In this document: positions 49,838 through 58,856 of the stretch, piece by piece
How positions within the stretch are numbered: the first letter of the stretch is position 1
Layout of the letters: the number at the start of each line of letters is the position of its first letter
Source of the DNA: JAIBJN01 sp963775395
Lineage (GTDB): Bacteria > Actinomycetota > Thermoleophilia > Gaiellales > Gaiellaceae
Assembly: GCA_963775395.1 (NCBI GenBank)
Contig: CAVZIX010000005.1
Location: 124,001 to 188,000, forward strand
Length of the DNA stretch: 64,000 nt
Direction of reading: 5' to 3'
The notes under the pieces: model-generated
Told to the model about the DNA's origin: nothing
The model's database searches: none
The model's input: only the letters and a program-made list of their open reading frames with translations
Position numbers and translations under genes: made by a program

Positions 49838-51736
49838 GTGGAGATCGGTTGGTTCTTTCTGTGGCTCGGCTTGGCCCTGGCTGGGCTCGGGCTCCTCCTG
49901 CTCCGCACCTGGTGGCGGGAGCGCCGTTTCGAAGGCGCCGCCCTCACGCTCTCGGCCGGACTGCTGCTGCTCGGCGCCGCCGTGCAGCAGTTCATCCTCG
50001 TCGGCATGGCCGAGAGCGACGGCCGCGCGGTCGACTCGCCCGCGTTCATCACGGTCTCGATCGTCTCGGCGGCCTTCGCCACCGCAGTCTGGATCGCACT
50101 GGCGACGAAGCGTGGCCGCGAGAGCCTGCGCCGCGGAGCCGAGCGTCCGCGGCGCATCCGCGAGCTCGAGGTCCTGGGCGCGATCGCGCGCCTGGCCTCC
50201 CAGCCGGGATCCGTCGAGGAGATCGGCGGCGCGATCCTCGAGGCGGCCGCACCCGCAGTCGGCGCCGATTCCGCCGTCCTGCTCCTCTACGACCCCGAGC
50301 GAAGGGTCCTCTCGGCAGAGGCGGCGAGCGGGATCCCGGACGAGTCCTGGCGCTCGTTCGCCTTCGAGGTCTCCGACGACTTCAACCAGACGCTGCTCGC
50401 GAGCGGGAGGCCTCTGGTCGTCAGGGACGTGGCCGGCGAGCGGCGGCTGAAGATGCAGCTCGCCCGGTCGCTCGGCGCGCGCAGCGCTCTCGTCGTCCCC
50501 ATCCGCCACGAAGGCGACGCCGTCGGCACCCTGACCTTCTATGCCGTCCGGGCACCGAGGCGCTTCGACGCGGTCGCCCTCGCAGTCGCCGAGCTGATCG
50601 CCAACGAGGCGGGCGACGTCCTCCAGCGCATTCGGCTCCAGGCGGAGGTACGCGAGGAGCGCGAGCGCGCGGCGCGCGTGCTGGCCCACGTCGGGGACGG
50701 CGTCTTCTTCGTCGACGGCGGCGGCGTCGTGCGGCTCTGGAACCCCGCGGTCGCGGCGATCACCGGCCTCGAGGCGGCGGAGGTGCTCGGCCAGCGACCC
50801 GAGGACGTCCTCCCCGGCTGGACGGCGATCGAGCCCCTCGTGCCAGTGGCGAGCGCGCCGATCTACGCGGCCAAGCACGCCGAGACGCTGCCCCTCGACC
50901 TCGGGGGCCGGGAGGTCTGGATCTCGATCTCCGCCGTTCAGTTCCCCGACGGCACGGTCTACGCGCTGCGCGACCTGACCGAGGAGCGCGGCATCGAGAA
51001 GCTGAAGAGCGAGTTCGTCGCCACGGTTTCCCACGAGCTCCGGACCCCGCTCGCCGCCGTGTACGGCGCCGCGATGACCCTGCGCCGGCGGGACGTCGAG
51101 CTCGACGACGAGCGCCGCGGGCGCCTGCTCGCGGTGATCGCCGGTGAGTCGGATCGCCTCGCGCGCATCGTCGACCAGGTGCTCGCGGCGAGCCGCCTCG
51201 ACTCGGGCTCGTTCGTCTTCTCCGTCGAGCATTGTGACCCCGGGCCGCTCGCCCTCGAGGTCGTGGAGGCCGCCCGCGCCCACGTGCCGGACGGAGTCGC
51301 GATCGAGCTGGCGCACGGGCACAACCTCCCGACGGTCGCGGCCGATCCCGACATGCTCCGCCAGGTGCTCTCCAATCTCGTCGAGAACGCCGTCAAGTAC
51401 TCGCCGTCCGGCGGCCAGGTGCACGTCTCGCTCGAGCGTCAGGCCGGACGGGTCCTCTTCGCCGTGCGCGACGAGGGCCTCGGCATCCCGCTCAACGAAC
51501 AGGAGCGCATCTTCGAGAAGTTCTTCCGGCTCGATCCCAACCTGACGCGTGGGGTGGGCGGCACGGGTCTCGGGCTGTACATCTGCCGCGAGCTGGTGCG
51601 GCGGATGAACGGGCGCATCTGGGTCGCCTCACGCGAGGGCGAAGGCTCGACGTTCTTCTTCGAGCTCCCGGCAGCGGAGAGCTCGCCGGGCGCGGACGAC
51701 GAGACGGACGCGTTCGAGGCCCGCGCCCAGGCCTAG
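49838..51736 (+). CDS. Sensor histidine kinase (TM-GAF-PAS-HisKA-HATPase)
   Basis: A 632-residue kinase. Three hydrophobic segments in the first 90 residues, a GAF domain (ELEVLGAIARLASQPGSVEEIGGAILEA...), a PAS domain (VLAHVGDGVFFVDGGGVVRLWN), HisKA with phospho-His in FVATVSHELRTPLAAVYG, and a complete HATPase_c: NLVENAVKYSPSG, DEGLGIPLNEQERIFEKFFR, GGTGLGLYICRELV. Resembles WalK/PhoR-type kinases. No response regulator adjoins. GTG start with weak Shine-Dalgarno. Confidence 0.9.
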   Translation: MEIGWFFLWLGLALAGLGLLLLRTWWRERRFEGAALTLSAGLLLLGAAVQQFILVGMAESDGRAVDSPAFITVSIVSAAFATAVWIALATKRGRESLRRGAERPRRIRELEVLGAIARLASQPGSVEEIGGAILEAAAPAVGADSAVLLLYDPERRVLSAEAASGIPDESWRSFAFEVSDDFNQTLLASGRPLVVRDVAGERRLKMQLARSLGARSALVVPIRHEGDAVGTLTFYAVRAPRRFDAVALAVAELIANEAGDVLQRIRLQAEVREERERAARVLAHVGDGVFFVDGGGVVRLWNPAVAAITGLEAAEVLGQRPEDVLPGWTAIEPLVPVASAPIYAAKHAETLPLDLGGREVWISISAVQFPDGTVYALRDLTEERGIEKLKSEFVATVSHELRTPLAAVYGAAMTLRRRDVELDDERRGRLLAVIAGESDRLARIVDQVLAASRLDSGSFVFSVEHCDPGPLALEVVEAARAHVPDGVAIELAHGHNLPTVAADPDMLRQVLSNLVENAVKYSPSGGQVHVSLERQAGRVLFAVRDEGLGIPLNEQERIFEKFFRLDPNLTRGVGGTGLGLYICRELVRRMNGRIWVASREGEGSTFFFELPAAESSPGADDETDAFEARAQA

Positions 51737-51738
51737 TC

Positions 51739-52881
51739 CTAGAACCGCAGGAGAGCGCCGACGCCGGCGACTGCGTCGAGGTCGTCGCGGCCCCGCACGG
51801 CCCAGATCGTCCCGCCGTGGGCGAGCGTCTGGTGGACCGCGAGGTCGAGCCCGTCCTCCGAGTCCTCGAGCTGGTTCCCATCGAGGGGGCACTTGGCACC
51901 TTCGAGCGAGAGACGGCCGCACGCAGGGCAGCGCTTGGCCGGATGGTTCGCGCCCTCGCGGAAGAGGAGCAACTCGACCCGTCCATCGGAGGCGGCCTCC
52001 AACGTGTCCGCCCAGCCGGCCGCGCCGCGCCCGTTGCGTCCGTGCTCCGCGACCCAGCGCTCGACGAGCTCCTGCTCGCGCTCGGCGCGCCAGCGCTCGA
52101 GCACGGGCACGGCCACCTCGAGAAGCTCGGAGGGCTGCGCGTGAGCCTCGGCGTGCGCGATCCCCGCGATCGCGGCGCGCGTGTCGTGCGCCACGAGGTC
52201 GAGGAACTCGGCGCCCGTCTCCTCGGAGGCGACCACGACGACGCGCGGGCCGTGCAGCCGGCGCACTACCCGGTCGAGCACGTCGGCGACCCTGCGCAGG
52301 TGCTCGTGGGCGAGCTCGTCGGCGTGGCGCTGAAGGCGCGCCTGCGCCCAGCCGCCCTGGTCGTGGCGCCTCGGCTGCTCCTCCGTGTGGTCAGCCAGGT
52401 CTTCGAGCCGTCCGCCGCGGAGCCGGTAGAAGCGCCCCTGCTCGCGGCTCACGACGAGGACGAGGGCACCCTCGCCCCTGCCGACCAGCGGCACGAGCGG
52501 AGCGAGGTAGAGGCTCTCGCGCACACGGATGTCGTCGGGAACGACCTCAGTGAGCGGGAGCGTTCGCCAGACGTTGTCGAGCCCGGCGCAGAAGATGGCC
52601 AGCCCGTGGGCGCCCTCCCGCTCGAACTCCGTCTCGAAGTAGCGCCGGATGCGCTCGAAGTCGTCGCGCAGGGCGAGCCGTTGCTGGTGCGTCAGCTCGC
52701 GCTTGTCGGACCCGTGATTCTTGGACGCCTCGTCCAGAAGGGAGTTCAGGCGCGTGTGGGCGTCCCCGGCCGCGTGAAGAAGACTGGGATCGAGGTCGAG
52801 ATAGAGGCTGATCGCAACCCCCTGCTCGGCCTGGAAACCGGCGAGATCGCGCAGCTCGTCCCAGGTGACGGTTCGTGCCAT
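51739..52881 (-). CDS. eRF1-like baeRF-family protein with zinc ribbon
   Basis: A 380-residue protein of the bacterial archaeo-eukaryotic release factor families. The N-terminal part is helical. The family motif GGWAQARLQRHADE, topologically related to the eRF1/Vms1 glycine-glutamine loop, is followed by VVVVASEETGAEFLDL and a C-terminal zinc ribbon (RCPACGRLS...CPLDG). Members are thought to act on peptidyl-tRNA or stalled ribosomes. Leftward, convergent with the kinase gene. Confidence 0.8.
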   Translation of the reverse strand: MARTVTWDELRDLAGFQAEQGVAISLYLDLDPSLLHAAGDAHTRLNSLLDEASKNHGSDKRELTHQQRLALRDDFERIRRYFETEFEREGAHGLAIFCAGLDNVWRTLPLTEVVPDDIRVRESLYLAPLVPLVGRGEGALVLVVSREQGRFYRLRGGRLEDLADHTEEQPRRHDQGGWAQARLQRHADELAHEHLRRVADVLDRVVRRLHGPRVVVVASEETGAEFLDLVAHDTRAAIAGIAHAEAHAQPSELLEVAVPVLERWRAEREQELVERWVAEHGRNGRGAAGWADTLEAASDGRVELLLFREGANHPAKRCPACGRLSLEGAKCPLDGNQLEDSEDGLDLAVHQTLAHGGTIWAVRGRDDLDAVAGVGALLRF

Positions 52882-52928
52882 CGCTCGCCCCTTGTAGGTT
52901 TCCCCTGCGGCTCAGACGCTACACAATC

Positions 52929-52954
52929 GGAACAGCGAGCCCTGCTCGAACGTT
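52929..52954 (+). promoter_or_regulatory. SigR/SigH-type stress promoter of trxB
   Basis: GGAAC (52929-52933), exactly 18 nt, then GTT (52952-52954). This is the actinobacterial disulfide-stress sigma consensus, in front of its classical target trxB, about 38 nt before the start. Confidence 0.72.
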
Positions 52955-52991
52955 AAGAAACGTAGACGGAAAAATGACAGGAAGGAACGAC

Positions 52992-53960
52992 GTGAGCGCA
53001 GACGTACGCGAGGTGATCGTGATCGGCGGGGCGGCCGCGGGATATACCGCCGCCCTCTATTCCGCCCGGGCGAACATGGCCCCGCTCGTCATCGAGGGGG
53101 TCAACTGGGGCGGCCAGCTGATGATCACGAGCGACGTCGAGAACTACCCCGGCTATCCCGGCGGCGTGCTCGGCCCGGAGATGATGCAGGAATTCCGTAA
53201 GCAGGCCGAGCGCTTCGGCGCGGAGTTCATCACCGACGACGTCACGAAGGTCGACTTCTCGGAGCGGCCCTTCCGCGTCTGGGTCGGCGAGGACGAGTAC
53301 CGCGCGGAGACGGTCATCGTCGCCACAGGCGCGAACGCGCGACAGCTCGGGCTCGACTCCGAGCGCACGCTCCAGGGCCGAGGGGTCTCGTACTGCGCAG
53401 TCTGCGACGCGGCGTTCTTCCGTGACAAGGACGTGGTGGTCGTGGGCGGCGGCGACTCGGCGATGGAGGAGGCCACCTTCCTCGCGAAGTTCGCCTCGAA
53501 GGTCAGCGTCGTGCACCGACGCGACGTCTTCCGGGCCTCGCCGATCATGGTCGACCGCGCGCAGGCGACCGAGAAGATCGAGTTCGTCACCGACTCAGTG
53601 GTCGAGGAGGTGCTGGGTGACGGCCTCGTCACCGGCGTCCGCGTTCGCAACGTGAAAACCGACGAGACCACCGACATCCCCGCCGAGGGCTTCTTCGTCG
53701 CGATCGGCCACGATCCGACGACCGAGCTCTTCAAGGGCCAGCTCGACATGGATCCCGAGTCCGGCTACCTCGTCACGAAGGGGAAGACGACCGAGACGAA
53801 CATCCCCGGAGTCTTCGCCGCGGGCGACGTGCAGGACGACGTCTACCGCCAAGCTGTGACCGCGGCCGGGTCGGGCTGCATGGCCGCGCTCGACGCCGAG
53901 CGCTGGCTGGCCGCGGAGCGCGGCCGGCTGCTGGACGCTCTGGCGGCGCCCCGCAGCTAG
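52992..53960 (+). CDS. trxB: Thioredoxin reductase
   Basis: A 322-residue flavoprotein. FAD loop IVIGGAAAGYTAALYSARA (GGAAAG instead of the usual GSGPAG), redox pair CAVC at 135-138, NADPH loop VVVGGGDSAMEEATFLAKF, and the C-terminal TNIPGVFAAGDVQDDVYRQAVTAAGSGCMAAL. It reduces thioredoxin with NADPH. GTG 52992 follows GGAAGG at 7 nt; the in-frame ATG at 52974 has no such site. No trxA adjoins. Confidence 0.93.
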   Translation: MSADVREVIVIGGAAAGYTAALYSARANMAPLVIEGVNWGGQLMITSDVENYPGYPGGVLGPEMMQEFRKQAERFGAEFITDDVTKVDFSERPFRVWVGEDEYRAETVIVATGANARQLGLDSERTLQGRGVSYCAVCDAAFFRDKDVVVVGGGDSAMEEATFLAKFASKVSVVHRRDVFRASPIMVDRAQATEKIEFVTDSVVEEVLGDGLVTGVRVRNVKTDETTDIPAEGFFVAIGHDPTTELFKGQLDMDPESGYLVTKGKTTETNIPGVFAAGDVQDDVYRQAVTAAGSGCMAALDAERWLAAERGRLLDALAAPRS

Positions 53961-53969
53961 CTTTCACCC

Positions 53970-54413
53970 ATGCCGTACTTCATCTGCCCGAACTGCCGGC
54001 GACGGTCGGTCGACGACGACGGCATCGAAGGCCTGACCGGGCGGCCGGTCGCCTGCACGAGCTGCGGCTTCGGCTTCCTCTACCAGATCCTCGACGACTA
54101 CTACCCGGCCCCGGGGACCGGGTTCCTCGTCTGCAACAACGAGGGCCGGATCATCGCCACCGGCCAGGGCGTCTTCGAGCTCACGGGCTACCGCGAGCGC
54201 GACCTGCTCGGGCACGACGTGATGACGACGCTCTTCGAGCCCGAGGGCAACGGGCCGACGCCGGCGGCCCTCACGCTCGAGTACGGCGTGCGCCGCTTCG
54301 ACCAGAAGCTGACGCTGAAGACCCGCTCGGGCGTCAAGAAGATCGTGCGCGCCGACTTCTTCCCGGCGTACGACGAGGACGGCGGCCTCCTCGTCGCGGT
54401 CGCTCCTCGCTGA
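53970..54413 (+). CDS. Zinc-ribbon PAS sensor protein
   Basis: A 147-residue protein: CxxC zinc ribbon (FICPNCRRRS...CTSCGFGFLYQ) then a PAS domain (NNEGRIIATGQGVFELTGYRERDLLGHDVMTTLF...VKKIVRADFFPAYDEDGGLLVAVAP). No output domain, so it may be an adaptor or redox sensor. TAGCTT (53958-53963) ends 6 nt before the ATG. It lies next to trxB on the same strand. Confidence 0.75.
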   Translation: MPYFICPNCRRRSVDDDGIEGLTGRPVACTSCGFGFLYQILDDYYPAPGTGFLVCNNEGRIIATGQGVFELTGYRERDLLGHDVMTTLFEPEGNGPTPAALTLEYGVRRFDQKLTLKTRSGVKKIVRADFFPAYDEDGGLLVAVAPR

Positions 54414-54421
54414 GCCCCGGG

Positions 54422-55102
54422 TCAGACTCGGCTCGACGGGCAGAGGTCGGCGAGGACGCATTCCTCGCAGCGCGGCCGGCGCGCGTCGCAGACGCGGCGG
54501 CCGTGCCAGATGAGCAGGTGCGGGAAGCGCGGCCAGTCGGCCCGCGGCACGATCCGCATCAGGTCACGCTCGATCTTGACCGGGTCCTGCTCCTTCGTCA
54601 GGCCGAGGCGCTGGGAGAGACGGCGGACGTGGGTGTCGACGACGATCCCCTGCGCCGCTCCGCGCTCCGCCGCGACGACGTTCGCCGTCTTGCGCCCGAC
54701 GCCGGGCAGCCGCACGAGGTCGTCCAGCCGCTCGGGCACCTCTCCCCCGTACTCCTCAAGGAGCATGTGCATCGTCCCTCGCAGGTTCCTGGCCTTCTGG
54801 CGGAACGTTCCCGTCGGGCGGATGTCGGCCTCGAGCTCCTCGAGCGGCACGGCGAGGTAGTCCTCGGGCCGGCGGTACTTCCGGAACAGCTTCTTCGTGA
54901 CGCGGTTCACCGTCACGTCCGTCGTCTGGGCCGAGAGCATCACCGAGACGAGCAGCTCGACCGGGTCGCGGAAGCGGAGCGCGATGGTCGCGTCCGGGTG
55001 GGCCCGCGCGAGCCGCTCGACGATCTCGCGGATGCGCTCGCGCTTCGGCCCGACCCGGCGGCGGGCCTCCAAGACGTAGTTACGCGGCGCTGAGAGTGCC
55101 AT
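54422..55102 (-). CDS. nth: Endonuclease III
   Basis: A 226-residue DNA glycosylase/AP lyase. Helix-hairpin-helix VRLPGVGRKTANVV with the catalytic Lys, Asp in IVVDTHVRRL, and the 4Fe-4S loop CDARRPRCEECVLADLC. It removes oxidised pyrimidines. Its start shares an overlapping -10 region with the divergent gene at 55128. Confidence 0.95.
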   Translation of the reverse strand: MALSAPRNYVLEARRRVGPKRERIREIVERLARAHPDATIALRFRDPVELLVSVMLSAQTTDVTVNRVTKKLFRKYRRPEDYLAVPLEELEADIRPTGTFRQKARNLRGTMHMLLEEYGGEVPERLDDLVRLPGVGRKTANVVAAERGAAQGIVVDTHVRRLSQRLGLTKEQDPVKIERDLMRIVPRADWPRFPHLLIWHGRRVCDARRPRCEECVLADLCPSSRV

Positions 55103-55111
55103 CCGGCGCTG

Positions 55112-55121
55112 GGAGTATTTT
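55112..55121. promoter_or_regulatory. Shared divergent -10 region
   Basis: TATTTT (55116-55121) lies 6 nt before the rightward GTG at 55128; its complement region reads AATACT or TACTCC 9-11 nt before the nth ATG. Both genes appear leaderless. Confidence 0.5.
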
Positions 55122-55127
55122 CCGCGC

Positions 55128-55475
55128 GTGGCTCAGGATCGACCTCGCAGGGATCCGTTCGAGCGTCGCACGATCTGGGTGTTCGCTCTAGCCGTGCTTG
55201 CGCTCGTGCTCCCGCAATGGTCGTTGTCGCTGTTCGGCGGGCCTGATTGGTGGAACGTGGCGCTCTGGATCGCCGGGAGCGTGGCCATCCTCCTCGCAGT
55301 AGGCGCAGCCGGAGTCGCGTTGATGCCCGGAAGCTCGGTCATGCCTCGGCAGATCGACGCCAGCCGCGCCGAGATCGTTTCCCTGGCGATCGTTCTCCTC
55401 TGGCTCGGGCTCGCGCTGATCCTGGCCAACTTGTCGGTCATGGCAGTCGACTTGATCGGCGAGTCGGGCTTCTAG
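55128..55475 (+). CDS. Small membrane protein
   Basis: A 115-residue protein with a basic N-terminus and three TM segments (IWVFALAVLALVLPQW, VALWIAGSVAILLAVGAAGVALM, IVSLAIVLLWLGLALILANLSVMAV). No recognised family. Its stop lies one base before the convergent addA stop. Confidence 0.68.
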   Translation: MAQDRPRRDPFERRTIWVFALAVLALVLPQWSLSLFGGPDWWNVALWIAGSVAILLAVGAAGVALMPGSSVMPRQIDASRAEIVSLAIVLLWLGLALILANLSVMAVDLIGESGF

Positions 55476-58400
55476 CTAGTAGTACGCCTCGGCGTACTCG
55501 TCCATCGGCTCCGGCGACAACAGGCGTGGGCCCGCGCAGACCCGGTCGCGCGCCGGGCAGCCCGAGCACGTGAACTCGCTCGGCGTCGGACGGAACTCCC
55601 CTGCGTTGATCCGGTCGATCGCCGCCGAGAGCTCGGCCTCGAGTGCCGACGTGTCGGCGACCGTGAACCGGGTCGAGACGACCGCGTCCGGCCGCTCGAG
55701 GAAGTGGTAGACGACCTCGACCTCCTCTGCCCCGGTCCTCAGGCAGGCGAGCGCGTAGACGAGCCGCTGGAGCCGGTAGTCGGCCTCCACGATCTCCTCG
55801 GGCGTGCCCTCGGCCAGCGAGTTCGTCTTGTAGTCGAGGACGAGTGCCCGGCTGCCGTCGCTCCAGTAGACGTCGAGCCGGCCGTGAAGGAGCACGCCGT
55901 CGTGCTCGAAGGCGAACGGCCGCTCGGGCGCGGCCCCCTCCAGCGAGGCGATCCGCTGCGCCAGGTCCGAGCCGCAGTACGAGGCGACGAAGTTCCCGAT
56001 TCGCTCGAGCTCCTCGTCCGTGACCGCCGGATACCAGCCGCGGACGGGGTCGAGATCGGGGATCGCCGGCGCGGCCATCTCGACGGTCTCCAGCAGCCGG
56101 TGGACGGCGTCACCGACCTCGGTCGCCGCCAGGCCGGTCTGTCCGGGAACGGAGCCGTGCGCGTCCTCGGGCCGCATGCCCGCGATGCGCTCGGCGTAGT
56201 AGCGGTACGAGCAGCGGTCGAAGAGCGCGAGCGCGCTGTAGGAGAGGCGGCGGACGCGATGGAGCGGCGGCGTGGGCACCGGGGCCAGCTCGGGGAGCCG
56301 CGGGGCAAGCGGCGGCAGAGGCGCGAGCTCCACGCCGGCGAAGAGCTCGAGCTGGCCTTCGTCTGCGACCGCCGGGGCGGCAACCGGCACCGTGGAAGGC
56401 TCCGGCGCCGAGTAGCGGTCGACGCGGACGAGCAGCCGGGCGCCGTCCCGGACGATCTCGAGCGGCCCGTCGCCGGCCGCGTCCAGCTCCTGCGCCTCCA
56501 GGCGGGAGAGCACCCAGCCGATCGGCGTGCCGGCGTCGGCGGTGCGCCCCGGATCGATGGCTCCGGAGACGATCAGGCGGTCGATCGCGCGCGTCATGGC
56601 GACGTAGTAGAGGCGCAGCCGCTCCGCGCGCTCGGCCTCGCGCTCGGCTTCGCGCACGCGCTCGTACTCGAACGCCGGCCTGCGCGAGCCCGTGGCCGGA
56701 TCTGCGACGCGGAAGCCGAAGCGCCCGTCGGGCAGGCAGAGGATCTCGTCCGGGGAGGGCGCGTTCCGGTCGCGGCCCGCGTCGGCGACGATCACGACCT
56801 TGAACTCGAGGCCCTTGGCCGAGTGGATGGTGAGGAGCCGCACGGCGTCGCCGTCCTCCTCCTCGGCAACCGCTTCCAGCTCGCGCGCACCGACGGCCTC
56901 CTGCTCGCGGACGAACCGTACGAAGCCTTCGATGTCGCGGCCGCGCAGCTCCTCGTAGGAGCGGGCGAGCCGCGCGAGCTTGCGCATGTTCGCGTAGCGG
57001 CGCCGGCCGTCCCAGCGCGCGAGCACGGCGAGGTCGTAGTCGTGGTCGGCGACGATCCGCTCGCAGAGCTGCTCGAGCGAGAGCCCGTTCGCCGCCTGGC
57101 CGAGCCGCTCGAAGCGCTGCAGGAAGGCGCGGCAGAGATGACGGTCGCGCTCCGACAGGTCGGCCGGGAGCCCGCGCTCGAAGGGCTGGAAGAGCGGGCG
57201 CCTCGTCGCCGCCGAGCGCAGGAGCACGAGCGCGTCGTTCGAGAGACCGACGAACGGCGAGGCGAGCACGGTGACGAGCGCCTCGTCGTCGTAGCGGTTG
57301 TGCAGGAGGCGCAGGTAGGCGAGCAGGTCGACGACCTGCTGCTGGCCGAAGTACCCGCGCCCCGTGGCGCGGTAGGTGCGCAGACCCGCGGCGCGCAGCT
57401 CCTCCTCGTAGTGCTCGGCATCGGTGCCGGCGGCGAAGAGGAGCACGATCTCGCCGGCCGTCGCCTCGCCCGACTCCACGAGTTGCTTCACGCGCGCGGC
57501 GATGTGCCGAGCCTCGGCGCGGCGCCAGTGAATCGGCGTCCCCGAGTACGTGGACTTGTCGGTCACGAGCAGCTCGACCGGCGCTCCGAAGACCGGGTCG
57601 GGGAAGCGCCCGGCAGCCTCGAGGGGCTGGAACTCGTCCCCGAACTCGCTCGAGAACAGGTGGTTGACGGCGGCGAGCACCTCCGGGCGTGAGCGGTAGT
57701 TCTGGGTGAGGGCGAGCACACCGCCGGAGCGCTCGCGGCGCTCGCGGAAGACCTCGACGTCGGCGTGCCGGAACCGGTAGATGGACTGGAACTCGTCGCC
57801 GACGAAGAAGAGCTCCTTGCCGTCGGGCCCCTCCGCCAGCAGGTCGACGATCTCGCACTGGAGCCGGTTCGTGTCCTGGAACTCGTCGACCATGATCGAG
57901 CGGAAGCGCCAGCTCTCGCGCTCGCGCACCGCTGCGTCGTCGCGAAGCAGGTCGCGCGCCGCGAGCTGGAGATCCTCGAAGTCGAGCGCAGACTCGCGGT
58001 CCTTGCCGGCGCGGTAGGCCTCGCCGAAGCGGTCGAGCAGCTCCTGGAGCAGGTCGCGGTCGCGGGCGGCGAGCTCGTCGAGGGCCGCCTGTTCCACGCC
58101 CCGCCGGGCCTCTTCGTAGCTGACCGCGCGCTCGCCGCGCGCCTTCAGCTCGCCGAGGTCGAGGAGCCGCTCGGGCAGCGTCCGCTCCGAGAGGAGCTCG
58201 AGCGCCCGGGCCGCCGTCGCCCGCGCGGACTCGCCCCCGTCCGCATCGTCCACGAGGCACTGGGCCGCCTCCTTGAGCTCCGCGATCCGCTCCGGCAGGC
58301 CCGGGCGCTCGCCCAGCTCGAGGACGAGCGGCCGCCCCGCGGCGCGCAGCGTCTCGTGCACGCCGGTCAGCATGCGCCGCAGGCCCCGGGTTCCATAGGT

Positions 58401-58856
58401 GGCGAGCAGCCCGAGGCGCTCCGGGTCGCCGTCCGCGCAGAACTCCGCGAGCGCCGCCTCGAAGGCCTCGCGCTGGAGGACCCGCGCCTGGGCCTCGTCG
58501 AGGACGCGGAAGCGCGGATCGATGCCCGCCGCGAAGGGGTGCGCCTTCAGCAGCCGGAAGCAGAAGCCGTGGATCGTCGAGATCCAGGCGGCGTCGAGAT
58601 CGCGGGCGAGCTCGGCGCGCCCTGCCTCGACGAGCCGCGCGCGGATGCGGTCGCGCAGCTCGCCGGCGGCGCGTTCCGTGTAGGTGATGACCAGGAGCGA
58701 GTCGACGTCGAGCCCGCGCTCGCAGACCGCCTTGGCGAAGCGCTCGACGAGGACGGTCGTCTTCCCCGTCCCGGCGCCCGCGGAGACGAAGACGAGCCCC
58801 GGCGCTTCGATCGCCGCGGCCTGCTCGGGGTTGGGTGCGCCGACCGCCGTGCTCAT
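55476..58856 (-). CDS. addA: ATP-dependent helicase/nuclease AddA
   Basis: A 1126-residue SF1 helicase with a C-terminal nuclease. Walker A SAGAGTGKTTVLVERF, motif Ia AWISTIHGFC, motif II IMVDEFQDTN, motif III FFVGDEFQSIYRFR, NYRSRPEVL, TIHSAKGLEFKVV, YVAMTRAIDRL. Nuclease motif GRLDVYWSDG...LVLDYKTNS. A Cys before the nuclease (DRCSYRYY) and CSGCPARDRVC at the end suggest an iron-sulfur staple. It processes double-strand breaks with AddB. ATGA overlap with addB. Confidence 0.92.
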   Translation of the reverse strand: MSTAVGAPNPEQAAAIEAPGLVFVSAGAGTGKTTVLVERFAKAVCERGLDVDSLLVITYTERAAGELRDRIRARLVEAGRAELARDLDAAWISTIHGFCFRLLKAHPFAAGIDPRFRVLDEAQARVLQREAFEAALAEFCADGDPERLGLLATYGTRGLRRMLTGVHETLRAAGRPLVLELGERPGLPERIAELKEAAQCLVDDADGGESARATAARALELLSERTLPERLLDLGELKARGERAVSYEEARRGVEQAALDELAARDRDLLQELLDRFGEAYRAGKDRESALDFEDLQLAARDLLRDDAAVRERESWRFRSIMVDEFQDTNRLQCEIVDLLAEGPDGKELFFVGDEFQSIYRFRHADVEVFRERRERSGGVLALTQNYRSRPEVLAAVNHLFSSEFGDEFQPLEAAGRFPDPVFGAPVELLVTDKSTYSGTPIHWRRAEARHIAARVKQLVESGEATAGEIVLLFAAGTDAEHYEEELRAAGLRTYRATGRGYFGQQQVVDLLAYLRLLHNRYDDEALVTVLASPFVGLSNDALVLLRSAATRRPLFQPFERGLPADLSERDRHLCRAFLQRFERLGQAANGLSLEQLCERIVADHDYDLAVLARWDGRRRYANMRKLARLARSYEELRGRDIEGFVRFVREQEAVGARELEAVAEEEDGDAVRLLTIHSAKGLEFKVVIVADAGRDRNAPSPDEILCLPDGRFGFRVADPATGSRRPAFEYERVREAEREAERAERLRLYYVAMTRAIDRLIVSGAIDPGRTADAGTPIGWVLSRLEAQELDAAGDGPLEIVRDGARLLVRVDRYSAPEPSTVPVAAPAVADEGQLELFAGVELAPLPPLAPRLPELAPVPTPPLHRVRRLSYSALALFDRCSYRYYAERIAGMRPEDAHGSVPGQTGLAATEVGDAVHRLLETVEMAAPAIPDLDPVRGWYPAVTDEELERIGNFVASYCGSDLAQRIASLEGAAPERPFAFEHDGVLLHGRLDVYWSDGSRALVLDYKTNSLAEGTPEEIVEADYRLQRLVYALACLRTGAEEVEVVYHFLERPDAVVSTRFTVADTSALEAELSAAIDRINAGEFRPTPSEFTCSGCPARDRVCAGPRLLSPEPMDEYAEAYY

